Part shown: positions 17,126-24,512 of the stretch, one piece after another
Numbering within the stretch: the stretch's first letter is position 1
Layout: the number at the start of each line of letters is the position of its first letter
Source: Bdellovibrionales bacterium
GTDB taxonomy: Bacteria; Bdellovibrionota; Bdellovibrionia; Bdellovibrionales; JAGQZY01
Assembly (NCBI GenBank): GCA_020435205.1
Contig: JAGQZY010000016.1
Span: forward strand, 1-41,639
Direction of reading: 5' to 3'
DNA: 41,639 nt
Notes under the pieces: model-generated
Told to the model about the DNA's origin: nothing
The model's input: the letters and a program-made list of their open reading frames with translations, nothing else
The model's database searches: none
Program-made: the position numbers and the translations under genes

Positions 17126-17677
17126 ATGAAAAGTTCAACATTAACAATGGTCCTGATTCTTTTTTTTGGTGCGGCTTGCTCCTCAAGTGGTACGGCTTTG
17201 CAAGCTTCTGTCGCTAAAGCTCAGGGGTCAGAAAAAAAGAAAGCGGACGCCAAGCCTGCGGCAAAAAAAACAAAGAACCAAAAAGCGGAGAACAAGAAAT
17301 CAGATCAGAGCCAGAGAATTGGTTGGGATGAAAGTGCTTTGGAATTACCGCAATCTCGGCGTTTACAAAAAAAGATGGCGGCCCGTTTTATGGATTACGA
17401 AAAGTATCGCAATAAAAAATACATTGGTGAGAGTGTTGATGGTATTTTAAGAGTGCGCACGACAAAAGGACTCTCTAAGAAAGAAGCGCAAAAAGTGAAG
17501 AACTTAGTTAAAGCAGAAAATAAAGATCGCGAAGCTTTGTATAAAATTATTGTCAAAGCCGAGGGCTATGATCAAAATATGGAAAAAGTTTTACGGGAGA
17601 AGTTTTTTAGATCTTATCAAGAATGGGCTCCAAAAGGGACCTACTTTTTTATTGATGGCCGTTGGAATATTAAATAG
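17126..17677 (+). CDS. YdbL-like (DUF1318) lipoprotein
   Basis: A 183-residue lipoprotein; the signal ends FFGAAC with Cys18 as lipid site. Residues about 32-63 are a Lys/Ala-rich, disordered linker. The C-terminal domain has the YdbL/DUF1318 pattern: GESVDGILRV, then a helix with VKAENKDREALYKIIVKAEG, and finally APKGTYFFIDGRW, matching the family's pattern of a 'G-x-dG-l' opening, asparagine/arginine helix and 'pG-x-y...-G-W' end. In Escherichia coli YdbL is encoded with YdbH and YnbE, which take part in lipid transport between membranes; neither is nearby here. Instead a beta-barrel gene follows after 12 bases with its own ribosome binding site. The ATG appears to be the first base of the transcript. 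Confidence 0.72.
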   Translation: MKSSTLTMVLILFFGAACSSSGTALQASVAKAQGSEKKKADAKPAAKKTKNQKAENKKSDQSQRIGWDESALELPQSRRLQKKMAARFMDYEKYRNKKYIGESVDGILRVRTTKGLSKKEAQKVKNLVKAENKDREALYKIIVKAEGYDQNMEKVLREKFFRSYQEWAPKGTYFFIDGRWNIK

Positions 17678-17689
17678 CAAGGAGTGCAA

Positions 17690-18373
17690 ATGCTGGCGAG
17701 AATCGCTCTGGTATTCATTACGTTTTCTTTTTCTCTCACAGCCTATGGGGCTCGTTACGGAAGCACGGATTTAGCCTTTCGAGGAATGGCTGGTTATGCT
17801 GGTTTTGGGGTGGCTGAATTTACTGTACTCAACCCTCGAGCGGATTTCCGAATGGATCAGGGTACCTATATTTACCTCGGTGGCGAAAAGGAAATTGGGC
17901 ACACCGGTTTATTTATTACAATCAACCTCAATTTTATGGAGAGTTCGGGGCAAAGTCTTTATGACTACACGGCTTTGGGTGGAACTCAATATCAAAACAA
18001 TCCGGGCAGTCAGATTGATTTTGATTCTAGTCATTACCAAATAGGGATGGGATTAAAATTTAAGCTTTTTCCAACCTCCTGGTTTCGCCCTTATGGTGAA
18101 GGCGGTGGTCTGTTTGGTTTTCATGAAGTGAGGCACAACGCCAGGGCTTCTGATCTGACAGTGACAGATGGCAATCATAAAACTAAAGACACCTTGAGCG
18201 GTTTTGGCTATTACATGGAAGCTGGTTTAGAAGTGGATTTCTCAGAGATTTGGGGTGTGCGTGCGGCGGCTCGCTATCAGCTCACTGAAACTCGGCCTTT
18301 TGAAACTCTAGGCAATGAAAAAATAAAGTATGAGACTCGCATATTCTTTTTCGGGATTGGTCGAAAATTTTAA
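17690..18373 (+). CDS. Outer-membrane beta-barrel protein
   Basis: A 227-residue exported protein with a signal peptide (about 1-20, ending TAYGA) and alternating amphipathic strands through to a C-terminal phenylalanine (FFFGIGRKF), as in small eight- to ten-strand outer-membrane barrels. Strands such as YIYLGGEKEIGHTGLFITINLNF, YQIGMGLKFKLFP and GYYMEAGLEVDF are separated by turns and a polar loop (about 95-108, GGTQYQNNPGSQ). It resembles OmpA/OmpW-size barrels but no family motif is clear. Start is ATG 17690, five bases after AAGGAG; a GTG at 17684 overlaps that site and is rejected. It shares the message with the YdbL-like lipoprotein and ends at a strong terminator. Confidence 0.75.
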   Translation: MLARIALVFITFSFSLTAYGARYGSTDLAFRGMAGYAGFGVAEFTVLNPRADFRMDQGTYIYLGGEKEIGHTGLFITINLNFMESSGQSLYDYTALGGTQYQNNPGSQIDFDSSHYQIGMGLKFKLFPTSWFRPYGEGGGLFGFHEVRHNARASDLTVTDGNHKTKDTLSGFGYYMEAGLEVDFSEIWGVRAAARYQLTETRPFETLGNEKIKYETRIFFFGIGRKF

Positions 18374-18391
18374 GAGGAACTCTATTGTAAT

Positions 18392-18425
18392 AAAAAAAGC
18401 CGATGCATTCATCGGCTTTTTTTTT
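18392..18425. terminator. Bidirectional Rho-independent terminator
   Basis: GCCGATG (18399-18405) and CATCGGC (18410-18416) form a perfect stem with a four-base loop, flanked by seven A upstream and nine T downstream. The A and T tracts let it act on both strands, ending the barrel gene on the plus strand and the repeat protein gene on the minus strand. Confidence 0.93.
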
Positions 18426-18436
18426 GTTTTGCAAGA

Positions 18437-19045
18437 CTATTTACGGACCATCTTGGAAGTGAGTCCCCCAGTTTGATATTCAAATTGATCGTCGATCCCC
18501 TCAGTGAGTTGGATGCTGCGACTGCCACCCTTCTCATTGCACTGTCCTTGCTGGCAAGTGAAAGGCCAAGGGGAGTCTGTGGTGCAATGATAATTGAAGC
18601 TGACAACCTCGCCGCTAGCATTGGACTCAACTTCAGACACTTGGTAGTCATCGCAGAAGTAACTATCTGTCGATAAGGGGAGGTAGATTCCCTCTTGTAG
18701 GGAAAACTGTGGTGGGTGCTCAGAGCAGACCTTTCCAGCCATAAGATCTTCTTGACTGGCAATATGTTTGCTCAGGTCCTTGCAAACGACGTCAAACATC
18801 CCGTCCTCTCGTTTTTGTACAGAAAGAATATCATAGGCTGGAACGGAGGTGAGCTTTGGACAAATGTTATCAAGTTTAATATCCAAATCAGAAGCCGACT
18901 CAATGGAACCGTCTTTACAATTCACTTGGTAGCTGCCATCAGCCAGCAAGGTGATGACGGCGGCGTCGTTAATGCTCAGGCTCGAAAAATCAGCTAAGGC
19001 GGGTTGAAGCAAAAAGGTTGTCAGTGCAGATATTATAAATTTCAT
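18437..19045 (-). CDS. Secreted cysteine-rich protein with two 28-residue repeats
   Basis: A 202-residue exported protein of no recognised family. Signal peptide about 1-18 (ending PALA). Two ungapped 28-residue repeats are visible at 35-62 and 80-107: each begins with an acidic residue or Ala then Asp-Gly, has an aromatic at position 5, Val at 7, Cys-Lys-Asp at 9-11, Ala-Ser at 17-18 and a final Cys; 11 positions are identical. The two Cys of each unit are 19 residues apart, suggesting one disulfide per repeat. More cysteines follow in YFCDDYQV, NYHCTT and TCQQGQCN. Start ATG 19045 has a strong GGGGGA ribosome binding site. A function cannot be assigned. Confidence 0.7.
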   Translation of the reverse strand: MKFIISALTTFLLQPALADFSSLSINDAAVITLLADGSYQVNCKDGSIESASDLDIKLDNICPKLTSVPAYDILSVQKREDGMFDVVCKDLSKHIASQEDLMAGKVCSEHPPQFSLQEGIYLPLSTDSYFCDDYQVSEVESNASGEVVSFNYHCTTDSPWPFTCQQGQCNEKGGSRSIQLTEGIDDQFEYQTGGLTSKMVRK

Positions 19046-19133
19046 ATTTCCCCCTGGAAAAAGTTGAAATCCAAGCTTAGCGCAAACCTCTTGGCTGTCT
19101 AGGAAAAGTTACATTATGTCACTAAATGTTAGC

Positions 19134-19161
19134 GAGGCCTGAGGTTTTGCCTCTTTTTTTT
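19134..19161 (+). terminator. Possible weak terminator or leader hairpin
   Basis: GAGGC (19134-19138) pairs with GCCTC (19149-19153), followed by eight T. The stem is short. It lies between divergent genes with no plus-strand gene feeding it, so it would act only on a transcript starting upstream, for example as attenuation of the operon at 19310. Confidence 0.3.
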
Positions 19162-19309
19162 GCAGAGTGAGGGGCTTGCAGGAAGACTCTATGGAGGTTA
19201 AAGCCCCTTCAGCCGGAGCCTAGATTTTGATTTAAAAAGGCGGCCTGTAAATGCTTCCAAGAGATTGACACTCTGCCTCGGGGAGGGGAAAAGGGGCTGT
19301 GGAGGGAGT

Positions 19310-20308
19310 ATGGGGAAACGGATAAAAATCATTATTGTCAGTCTTTTTCTGGCAAGTTGCGGGCCAAGAGACGAGGCCGCGAGTGGCAGCTCGGGTCCAA
19401 GCTTTATTCAGCTCAAGACAGGGGAAGTCCTAGAGGTCAGTGCTGAAGGGGAGCAGCTGACACCAGAAAACTGCAAGCGCAAAGATGGTAGCCAAGATAT
19501 TTGGAAAACCATTCGGCTTTTTAAAGAAAATCAAAACTTATACTCGAAAGCCCAAGACAATCGCCTAAAAGTTATTTTAGGACGGGCTCGCAACTGTTTG
19601 CAGGTGTCTACGAAAGTTCCTGTGGAATATGTTTTACAAAATGAAGACGGAAAAAGTTTTGCAAACACCGGGGTGAAGGTTCTCGTCACTAAACTTCAGG
19701 TGATGAATATCGATGACCTCTTAAAAAAATCGGATTTGATGACAGAGTTTGCTGACGGCATGGGAGTTTCTGTTAGTGAGCTAGTGGAGTTTTTAAAGGA
19801 CGAGGGTTTAAGAGGTCAAGTTTCGGTGACCTATGTGCAGTCGGCGAATCCAGACCAGCCACAGCAGCCCTCAAATGGCAAAATTCAAGTCATAGATCTT
19901 GCAGGAAATGAAGGACAAGTGATCCGTCCGGATCTTTGTGGCACCCAGATTTGGCAAAGTGTGCGCATCTTTCAAGACATTCAAGATCCAGTCATTGAAG
20001 CCATCACTGATAAAAAGTTGAAGTTATTTCTGTCCCAAGGAGACAAGGTCTGTCTCGCTATGGGCGAACCTTTTTTCTTTGAGGTAAAGAATCAAGATGG
20101 GAAGTTTGAAAAAGTGGAAGGCAGTGATTATCGTCTAGTGAAAGTGATTATCCGCAACAAAGATGACTTTCTTGGGGATCCCATGCTCAGAGATTATGTC
20201 AGTCGCGATATGAATTTAAGTCTGGCAGAATTTGAATCTTACCTCCAAGGTATGAGCCGAGATCAAGTCAACCTGCTTTATTTCAATCCAGTAGGAGATC
20301 AATTATGA
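19310..20308 (+). CDS. Lipoprotein with a tandemly duplicated domain
   Basis: A 332-residue lipoprotein; the signal ends LFLASC with Cys17. The mature protein consists of two copies of one domain, about 32-166 and 181-327, joined by a Pro/Gln linker. Matching landmarks are IWKTIRLF/IWQSVRIF, LKVILGRARNCL/LKLFLSQGDKVCL, VEYVLQNEDGK/FFEVKNQDGK, NIDDLL/NKDDFL and VSVSELVEFL/LSLAEFESYL. The core pattern (tryptophan-x-(T/S)-(I/V)-R, then a Gly-Asp type turn, then an E/F...DG hairpin) has some likeness to ASCH domains, but this is a weak guess. Start ATG 19310 follows GGAGGGAG; the upstream in-frame extension has no signal peptide. It overlaps the next gene by four bases and heads a three-gene operon. 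Confidence 0.75.
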   Translation: MGKRIKIIIVSLFLASCGPRDEAASGSSGPSFIQLKTGEVLEVSAEGEQLTPENCKRKDGSQDIWKTIRLFKENQNLYSKAQDNRLKVILGRARNCLQVSTKVPVEYVLQNEDGKSFANTGVKVLVTKLQVMNIDDLLKKSDLMTEFADGMGVSVSELVEFLKDEGLRGQVSVTYVQSANPDQPQQPSNGKIQVIDLAGNEGQVIRPDLCGTQIWQSVRIFQDIQDPVIEAITDKKLKLFLSQGDKVCLAMGEPFFFEVKNQDGKFEKVEGSDYRLVKVIIRNKDDFLGDPMLRDYVSRDMNLSLAEFESYLQGMSRDQVNLLYFNPVGDQL

Positions 20309-21378
20309 AGAAGCCTTGGATCCTTATCGGAATATTTTTCCTCAGTGTTTCTTGCACAACCACACCTTACCAACCGGCTCCTGACAGTGTTTCGATCATG
20401 GCCTACAACGTAGAGAATCTCTTTGATAATCAAGATGATCCTGGCAAAGATGATGAAACTTATATGTCAAAAAAATCAAAGCAAAGTCCTCGGCACCGCA
20501 TGACTTGTAGTGGGATGTCCAATCCCTATTATCGTCAGCAGTGCCAAGAGTTGGATTGGTCGGATAGCAAGATCCAGCGTAAGCTAAAAAGAATTGCCCA
20601 CGTCATTTTGCAGGTGAAAAAGGGATTAGGTCCCGATATTGTTATCCTTGAAGAAGTAGAAAATGAAAAGATTTTGGAAAAACTTCGTAAAAGCTATTTG
20701 CAAAAAGCTGTCTATCAAAAGGGAATCCTCCTGGAAGGACCTGACAAGCGAGGGATCGACGTGGCCATGCTTTCGCGGTATCCCTTGGTCGGAAAGCCAA
20801 TCCTGCACCCCGTCCAATGGATTCCTGATCCTAAAAAAAATAAATCGGCTCGTCCCACCCGTGGGATTTTACAGGCTCAGTTTCGATTGCCCACTGGCGA
20901 TGTTTTGACTGTGTTTGGAGTGCATTTTCCATCTCAAGGCAATCCCGTAGGTTACCGTTGGGCAGCTATCGAAACCTTGCGTAAGGCTAAGCAGGCCCTG
21001 CCTGAAGATAGTCTTGTTGTGGTCGGTGGAGATTTTAATATTACGGCAGAAGAAGAAGGGGAGAAGGGTCTTTTTAAAAGTCTTGCCAATGAATTTTATA
21101 TTTCTCATTTTGAAGGCTGCAGTCAATGCGAAGGAACTCACAATTACCGTGGGAGCTGGTCCTTTCTTGATGCTCTTTTATTTAGCAAAAATTTGAAAAC
21201 TCAAGGGCGATGGAAGTATGTTCCTGAAAGCATTCGCGTGGCCAATAAAAGTATTTATCAGCTCAACAATTGGGGGGCTCCCGCCCGCTTTCAAGAAGGT
21301 ATTTCGCAAGTGGGGGTTTCTGATCACTTTCCGATTGTTGCTGAGATAGTGCCTGTAAAGGCGAAGGTGGCCCAATGA
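20305..21378 (+). CDS. Endonuclease/exonuclease/phosphatase family lipoprotein
   Basis: A 357-residue member of the EEP (DNase I-like) superfamily exported as a lipoprotein: signal ending LSVSC with Cys17. The catalytic motifs are all present: MAYNVENLFD (Asn for metal positioning), VILEEVEN (metal-binding Glu), RGIDVAMLSRYP, VFGVHFPSQ (His), GGDFNI (Asp/Asn) and the final VSDHFPI (Asp-His catalytic pair). Such proteins cleave DNA or phosphodiester/phosphomonoester bonds; a surface nuclease is the simplest reading. A cysteine pair in GCSQCEG (about residue 272) and one near HRMTCSGM may form disulfides. It overlaps both its neighbours by four bases, so it is translated together with the duplicated-domain lipoprotein and a beta-barrel. 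Confidence 0.9.
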   Translation: MKKPWILIGIFFLSVSCTTTPYQPAPDSVSIMAYNVENLFDNQDDPGKDDETYMSKKSKQSPRHRMTCSGMSNPYYRQQCQELDWSDSKIQRKLKRIAHVILQVKKGLGPDIVILEEVENEKILEKLRKSYLQKAVYQKGILLEGPDKRGIDVAMLSRYPLVGKPILHPVQWIPDPKKNKSARPTRGILQAQFRLPTGDVLTVFGVHFPSQGNPVGYRWAAIETLRKAKQALPEDSLVVVGGDFNITAEEEGEKGLFKSLANEFYISHFEGCSQCEGTHNYRGSWSFLDALLFSKNLKTQGRWKYVPESIRVANKSIYQLNNWGAPARFQEGISQVGVSDHFPIVAEIVPVKAKVAQ

Positions 21379-22304
21379 AAAAGTGGTTCCTTTCTTTTTT
21401 GATTTTGGCTTTTACAGGATCCGCCTCGGCGAGCATGTTTGTTCAAGATAGCCTCAATCTTCGCAAAACGCCTTGGAGTTTCACTGGCTTTTCCATAGCC
21501 AGTTTGGAGCCTGATCAATTGAGTGATGGCGGTGGTCGTCTGCAATCCTACAACTATGCCAGCATCAATTACCGGCTTTCCATGCGCGATCGGGTGTCGC
21601 TGAGACTTCCTTTTAACTATAATACTGCTGGCTATGACCGCTTTAACGGTGAGTGTGTGCAAAATCAAGAGTGGGCCGTGGGGGACCCTATCATTGGCTA
21701 TACCAACTACAACTTGGTTTTGCTACCCGGTGAGATCGACACCTTTTGGAATGGGCGAATTTACCTTCCTGTGAGCAACACCTCTCAGGATCAGGGGCGT
21801 ATTTTGCGAGCCCGTAACCGATTCATCTTTTCAAGAATGCTCACACAGAAATTAGAAATCGCCTATCGCGATACCTTTAACTATTATCACCAGGCTAAAA
21901 CCACTTATGTGGGTAAACATGCAGACGACCAATGCAATTTGGTAGATAACGACAATCCAAGCAATACTAAGAAATACGATTGGGAGCAATTGGTAGCCCT
22001 TTGGTACAGTCTTGGCAAAAACTTTGGTATTAGTTGGCAAGGTGGTATGCGCACAGAAATGCGCAATGCCTCCAACACCATTGAAACCAGCCGTCAGGCT
22101 TTTGGTCGGCTAAGGGAAATTTCAGCTTTTATGGGTCCGGCCATCCGCTTTAGTGTCAGCGATGATATCAATATGATCTTAACCTACTATGATGTGGCTG
22201 AATTTAGTGGGTATAGGGAAGATCGCCAGGATTTACTGTCTGATTTGGGAACTTTTAAAAGCAAAAATACGGAAATTTCCCTATTAACTTTCTTCCGTTT
22301 CTAG
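21375..22304 (+). CDS. Outer-membrane beta-barrel protein
   Basis: A 309-residue exported protein: signal peptide about 1-20 (ending GSASA), then alternating amphipathic strands to a terminal aromatic (LLTFFRF). Examples are YNYASINYRLSMRDRVSLRLPF, IDTFWNGRIYLPV and QKLEIAYRDTFNYYHQAK; loops of 15-25 polar residues separate them. There are about twelve strands, fitting a transport-type barrel, but no family signature is recognised. It is the last gene of an operon in which each stop overlaps the next start by four bases, so its amount is tied to the nuclease-fold lipoprotein. It might import products of that enzyme or hold it at the surface; both are inference. Confidence 0.75.
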   Translation: MKKWFLSFLILAFTGSASASMFVQDSLNLRKTPWSFTGFSIASLEPDQLSDGGGRLQSYNYASINYRLSMRDRVSLRLPFNYNTAGYDRFNGECVQNQEWAVGDPIIGYTNYNLVLLPGEIDTFWNGRIYLPVSNTSQDQGRILRARNRFIFSRMLTQKLEIAYRDTFNYYHQAKTTYVGKHADDQCNLVDNDNPSNTKKYDWEQLVALWYSLGKNFGISWQGGMRTEMRNASNTIETSRQAFGRLREISAFMGPAIRFSVSDDINMILTYYDVAEFSGYREDRQDLLSDLGTFKSKNTEISLLTFFRF

Positions 22305-22351
22305 CTGAACTTTGCTAAATCCCACTGATCTTTTGCGAAAAATAGGAGATC

Positions 22352-23248
22352 ATGGGAAACGAAGTTCTCGCTTATTTTTATGCCTTTGGCTCAGTGGCCA
22401 CTTTTTCAGTGGCAGCCCTAGTTTACACCCATTTTTCTCTAAAAATTTCAGCCCTATGGATGACCATGTTCAAGGCGGCGGTTTCGGTTTGGTGTTCGGT
22501 GCCCTTGCTCTTGATTGTGGGAAGCCCCCTTTATTTTCCGGTCGCTGTGAGCTGGCCATTTTTACTCAGTGGAGCCCTTGGCTTGGCTTTGGGGGACTTC
22601 TTTTTGTTGAGTGCCTACCGGCGTATTGGGCCGGCGCGAACCCTGATTCTTTTTGGCTTTGAGCCTTTAGTGGTTGGTGCCTTTTCCTATTTTGTTTGGG
22701 AAGAAGAGCTGCAGAGCATGCAATTTTTTGCGGTGATCTTTTTTGTCGGTTGTCTGTTTCTATTTAGTTACGAGCGCTTTCGCGCGAACCGCCAGTGGGA
22801 AATCAAAGGTTTGCTTTTTGCCTTGGCTGGCGTGCTACTCGATGCGGTTGGCGTTCTTTTATCTCGCTACGGATTTGACCATACCCCTCAGGTGTCGGGG
22901 ATTGAGGGGCATTTTATGAGATCGGTGGCGGCCCTGGTTGTTTTACTTATAGTTTCCCCCTATTTTCGGGTTCCTTTTTATGAACCTTTCAAGAAGTTGG
23001 TTTTTAAGGAAAGATTTATGGTCTCTATGGCCAGTGTGATGGGGACATTTTTGTCTTTGGTTCTTTACATGCAGGCGATCAAAATTGGCAAGATGGCAAC
23101 AGTCACCTCCATTGTGCTCACTGACCCCATGATCTCGACCACTCTGGAAAGTTTTTGGAAAAGGCAATGGCCCAGTCGCTATATGTGGGCGGCCCTGGTC
23201 TGCTTCGCCTTTGCTATGCTCTGTTTGTTTTACCCTCAATTTGCGTAA
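22352..23248 (+). CDS. EamA/DMT family membrane transporter
   Basis: A 298-residue inner-membrane protein with about ten predicted transmembrane helices in two EamA halves (about 6-135 and 150-297). Typical elements are ALGDFFLLSAYRRIGPARTLILFGFEPLVVGAFSYFVWEEEL closing the first half and YMQAIKIGKMATVTSIVLTDPM in the second. These drug/metabolite superfamily carriers export amino acids, metabolites or drugs; the substrate is not deducible. Start ATG 22352 with AGGAG (22344-22348). It is separated from the barrel gene upstream by 47 bases and from the Nfu gene downstream by 71 bases, so it may be its own unit. Confidence 0.88.
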   Translation: MGNEVLAYFYAFGSVATFSVAALVYTHFSLKISALWMTMFKAAVSVWCSVPLLLIVGSPLYFPVAVSWPFLLSGALGLALGDFFLLSAYRRIGPARTLILFGFEPLVVGAFSYFVWEEELQSMQFFAVIFFVGCLFLFSYERFRANRQWEIKGLLFALAGVLLDAVGVLLSRYGFDHTPQVSGIEGHFMRSVAALVVLLIVSPYFRVPFYEPFKKLVFKERFMVSMASVMGTFLSLVLYMQAIKIGKMATVTSIVLTDPMISTTLESFWKRQWPSRYMWAALVCFAFAMLCLFYPQFA

Positions 23249-23319
23249 AGATTCCTTATTTACTGTGCAGGCTTGCCCAAAAAGCTGGGATTAGGTAGAT
23301 CTGCCGTCAAGGAGAGGTC

Positions 23320-23904
23320 ATGACTATAGAAATTCAGCTAACCGGCGATGATGAAGAAAGAAAGTTTGTTCTCGGGCAAAATATTAGCCAGCGTGAGGTT
23401 ACCTATGCAGAGGCACAAAAGGCTCTTCGCTCTCCTATAGCCCACAAGATTTTTGGCTTTCCATGGACAGCCCAAGTGACCGTGGGTCAAGATTTTGTGA
23501 CCATCAAGAAGCAGGAGTGGGTGGATTGGGAGGTTTTGGAAGAGCCTCTTAAAGGCATGCTCATGGAGCATTTCTCTGACAAAAAAGCAGGTTGGGAGGA
23601 AAACCCAGAACAGAAAATCCTGGCTCAACCAGCCGGTTTGGACACTCCTGAAGCGCAGCAAGTTCTGGAGCTTATTGAAAATGAAATCAACCCATCTCTG
23701 GCTAGCCATGGCGGTTTTGTGAAACTCCACGCCCTAGAAAATGGAACGGCATCCATTGAAATGGGTGGCGGGTGTCAGGGCTGTGCTATGTCTTATATGA
23801 CTCTGAAAGAGGGCATAGAAACAGCGATTATTGAGCGTGTGCCCTCAGTGAAGCAGGTGGTGGATGTGACAGATCACAGTTTAGGTGACAACCCATTCTA
23901 TTGA
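23320..23904 (+). CDS. nfu: Nfu-type iron-sulfur cluster carrier
   Basis: A 194-residue protein that receives and delivers [4Fe-4S] clusters to target enzymes. The N-terminal Nfu_N domain (about 1-90) reads RSPIAHKIFGFPW...VTVGQDFVTIKK. The C-terminal NifU-like domain (about 108-185) has INPSLASHGGFVKL and the cluster-binding Cys152 and Cys155 in GGGCQGCAMSYMTLKEGIE. This two-domain layout and the acidic tail ending NPFY match mitochondrial/alphaproteobacterial Nfu1 more than E. coli NfuA, whose N-terminus is a degenerate A-type domain. Start ATG 23320 follows AAGGAGAGG. Clients could include lipoate synthase, which would serve the lipoylated SucB encoded nearby; this link is inference. Confidence 0.93.
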   Translation: MTIEIQLTGDDEERKFVLGQNISQREVTYAEAQKALRSPIAHKIFGFPWTAQVTVGQDFVTIKKQEWVDWEVLEEPLKGMLMEHFSDKKAGWEENPEQKILAQPAGLDTPEAQQVLELIENEINPSLASHGGFVKLHALENGTASIEMGGGCQGCAMSYMTLKEGIETAIIERVPSVKQVVDVTDHSLGDNPFY

Positions 23905-23957
23905 TGAAAATCTTTTCATTTTTTTGCAAAACCTAGGCAGACTTTCTTTTTCATGTC

Positions 23958-24512
23958 ATGCTCAACGATATGACTGATAAAAAACCAAGCAAAGACGAAA
24001 CCTACTGGAAAGTTCTCAATTGCGCTATTGAGCTTGAGTTTAAAAAAGGCCATTTAAAATGGACCATGACGGATCTTTCTCGCAAAAGCAAAGTCACGCG
24101 CTCTTTGATTTACTATTATTTTGGTCGTTCAAAAATGAGCATTCTTGAAGAGGCTGTCAAAGTCATCGGCGAAGAGTTTGTAGGGATGAGTGAAAAGAGG
24201 CTCACTTTTTGGCGAGAAGGAGCCTTTGAGGAATCCCTTCTTGAAGCGCGAAAGCTCTACGAGCGGATGCCTTACCTATGTGCTTTTTATCTTAATTACC
24301 GTCAGCTCCCCAATGACATAGGGGAAGCCTTGTTAAAACTGGAAAAGGCTTTTCTGCGCAAGATTGCTAACTTTGCCCCTAAGGCGAGCAAAGAAGAGGT
24401 GAACACTATTTTTGCCGTTTATTTTGGAATTTGTTTTTCCCCAAATGTTGGCATCAAAGAAATTAAAATTTATGCTCAATTCATTAAGCAAATTTTCAAG
24501 GGTGGGCTTTAG
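23958..24512 (+). CDS. TetR family transcriptional regulator
   Basis: A 184-residue repressor-type regulator. The N-terminal helix-turn-helix (about 33-62) reads WTMTDLSRKSKVTRSLIYYYFGRS with the conserved YYYF of the recognition helix end. The C-terminal all-helical domain (about 65-184) would bind an unknown ligand. The start is taken as ATG 23958; ATG 23970 is possible, and neither has a ribosome binding site. It overlaps the convergent lgt gene by four bases at its 3' end. The EamA exporter and Nfu genes lie upstream on the same strand; TetR regulators often control an adjacent exporter, but no operator palindrome could be recognised. Confidence 0.88.
   Translation: MLNDMTDKKPSKDETYWKVLNCAIELEFKKGHLKWTMTDLSRKSKVTRSLIYYYFGRSKMSILEEAVKVIGEEFVGMSEKRLTFWREGAFEESLLEARKLYERMPYLCAFYLNYRQLPNDIGEALLKLEKAFLRKIANFAPKASKEEVNTIFAVYFGICFSPNVGIKEIKIYAQFIKQIFKGGL

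Noticed and set aside
16905-17186. 94-codon N-terminal extension of the SH3/barrel protein
   Set aside because: It would cover the divergent promoter and the start of the YdbL-like gene, and the internal Met begins a clear signal peptide.
23904-23930. ATGAAAATCTTTTCAT followed by T's after nfu
   Set aside because: The stem is all A-T with a two-base loop; too weak to call a terminator.
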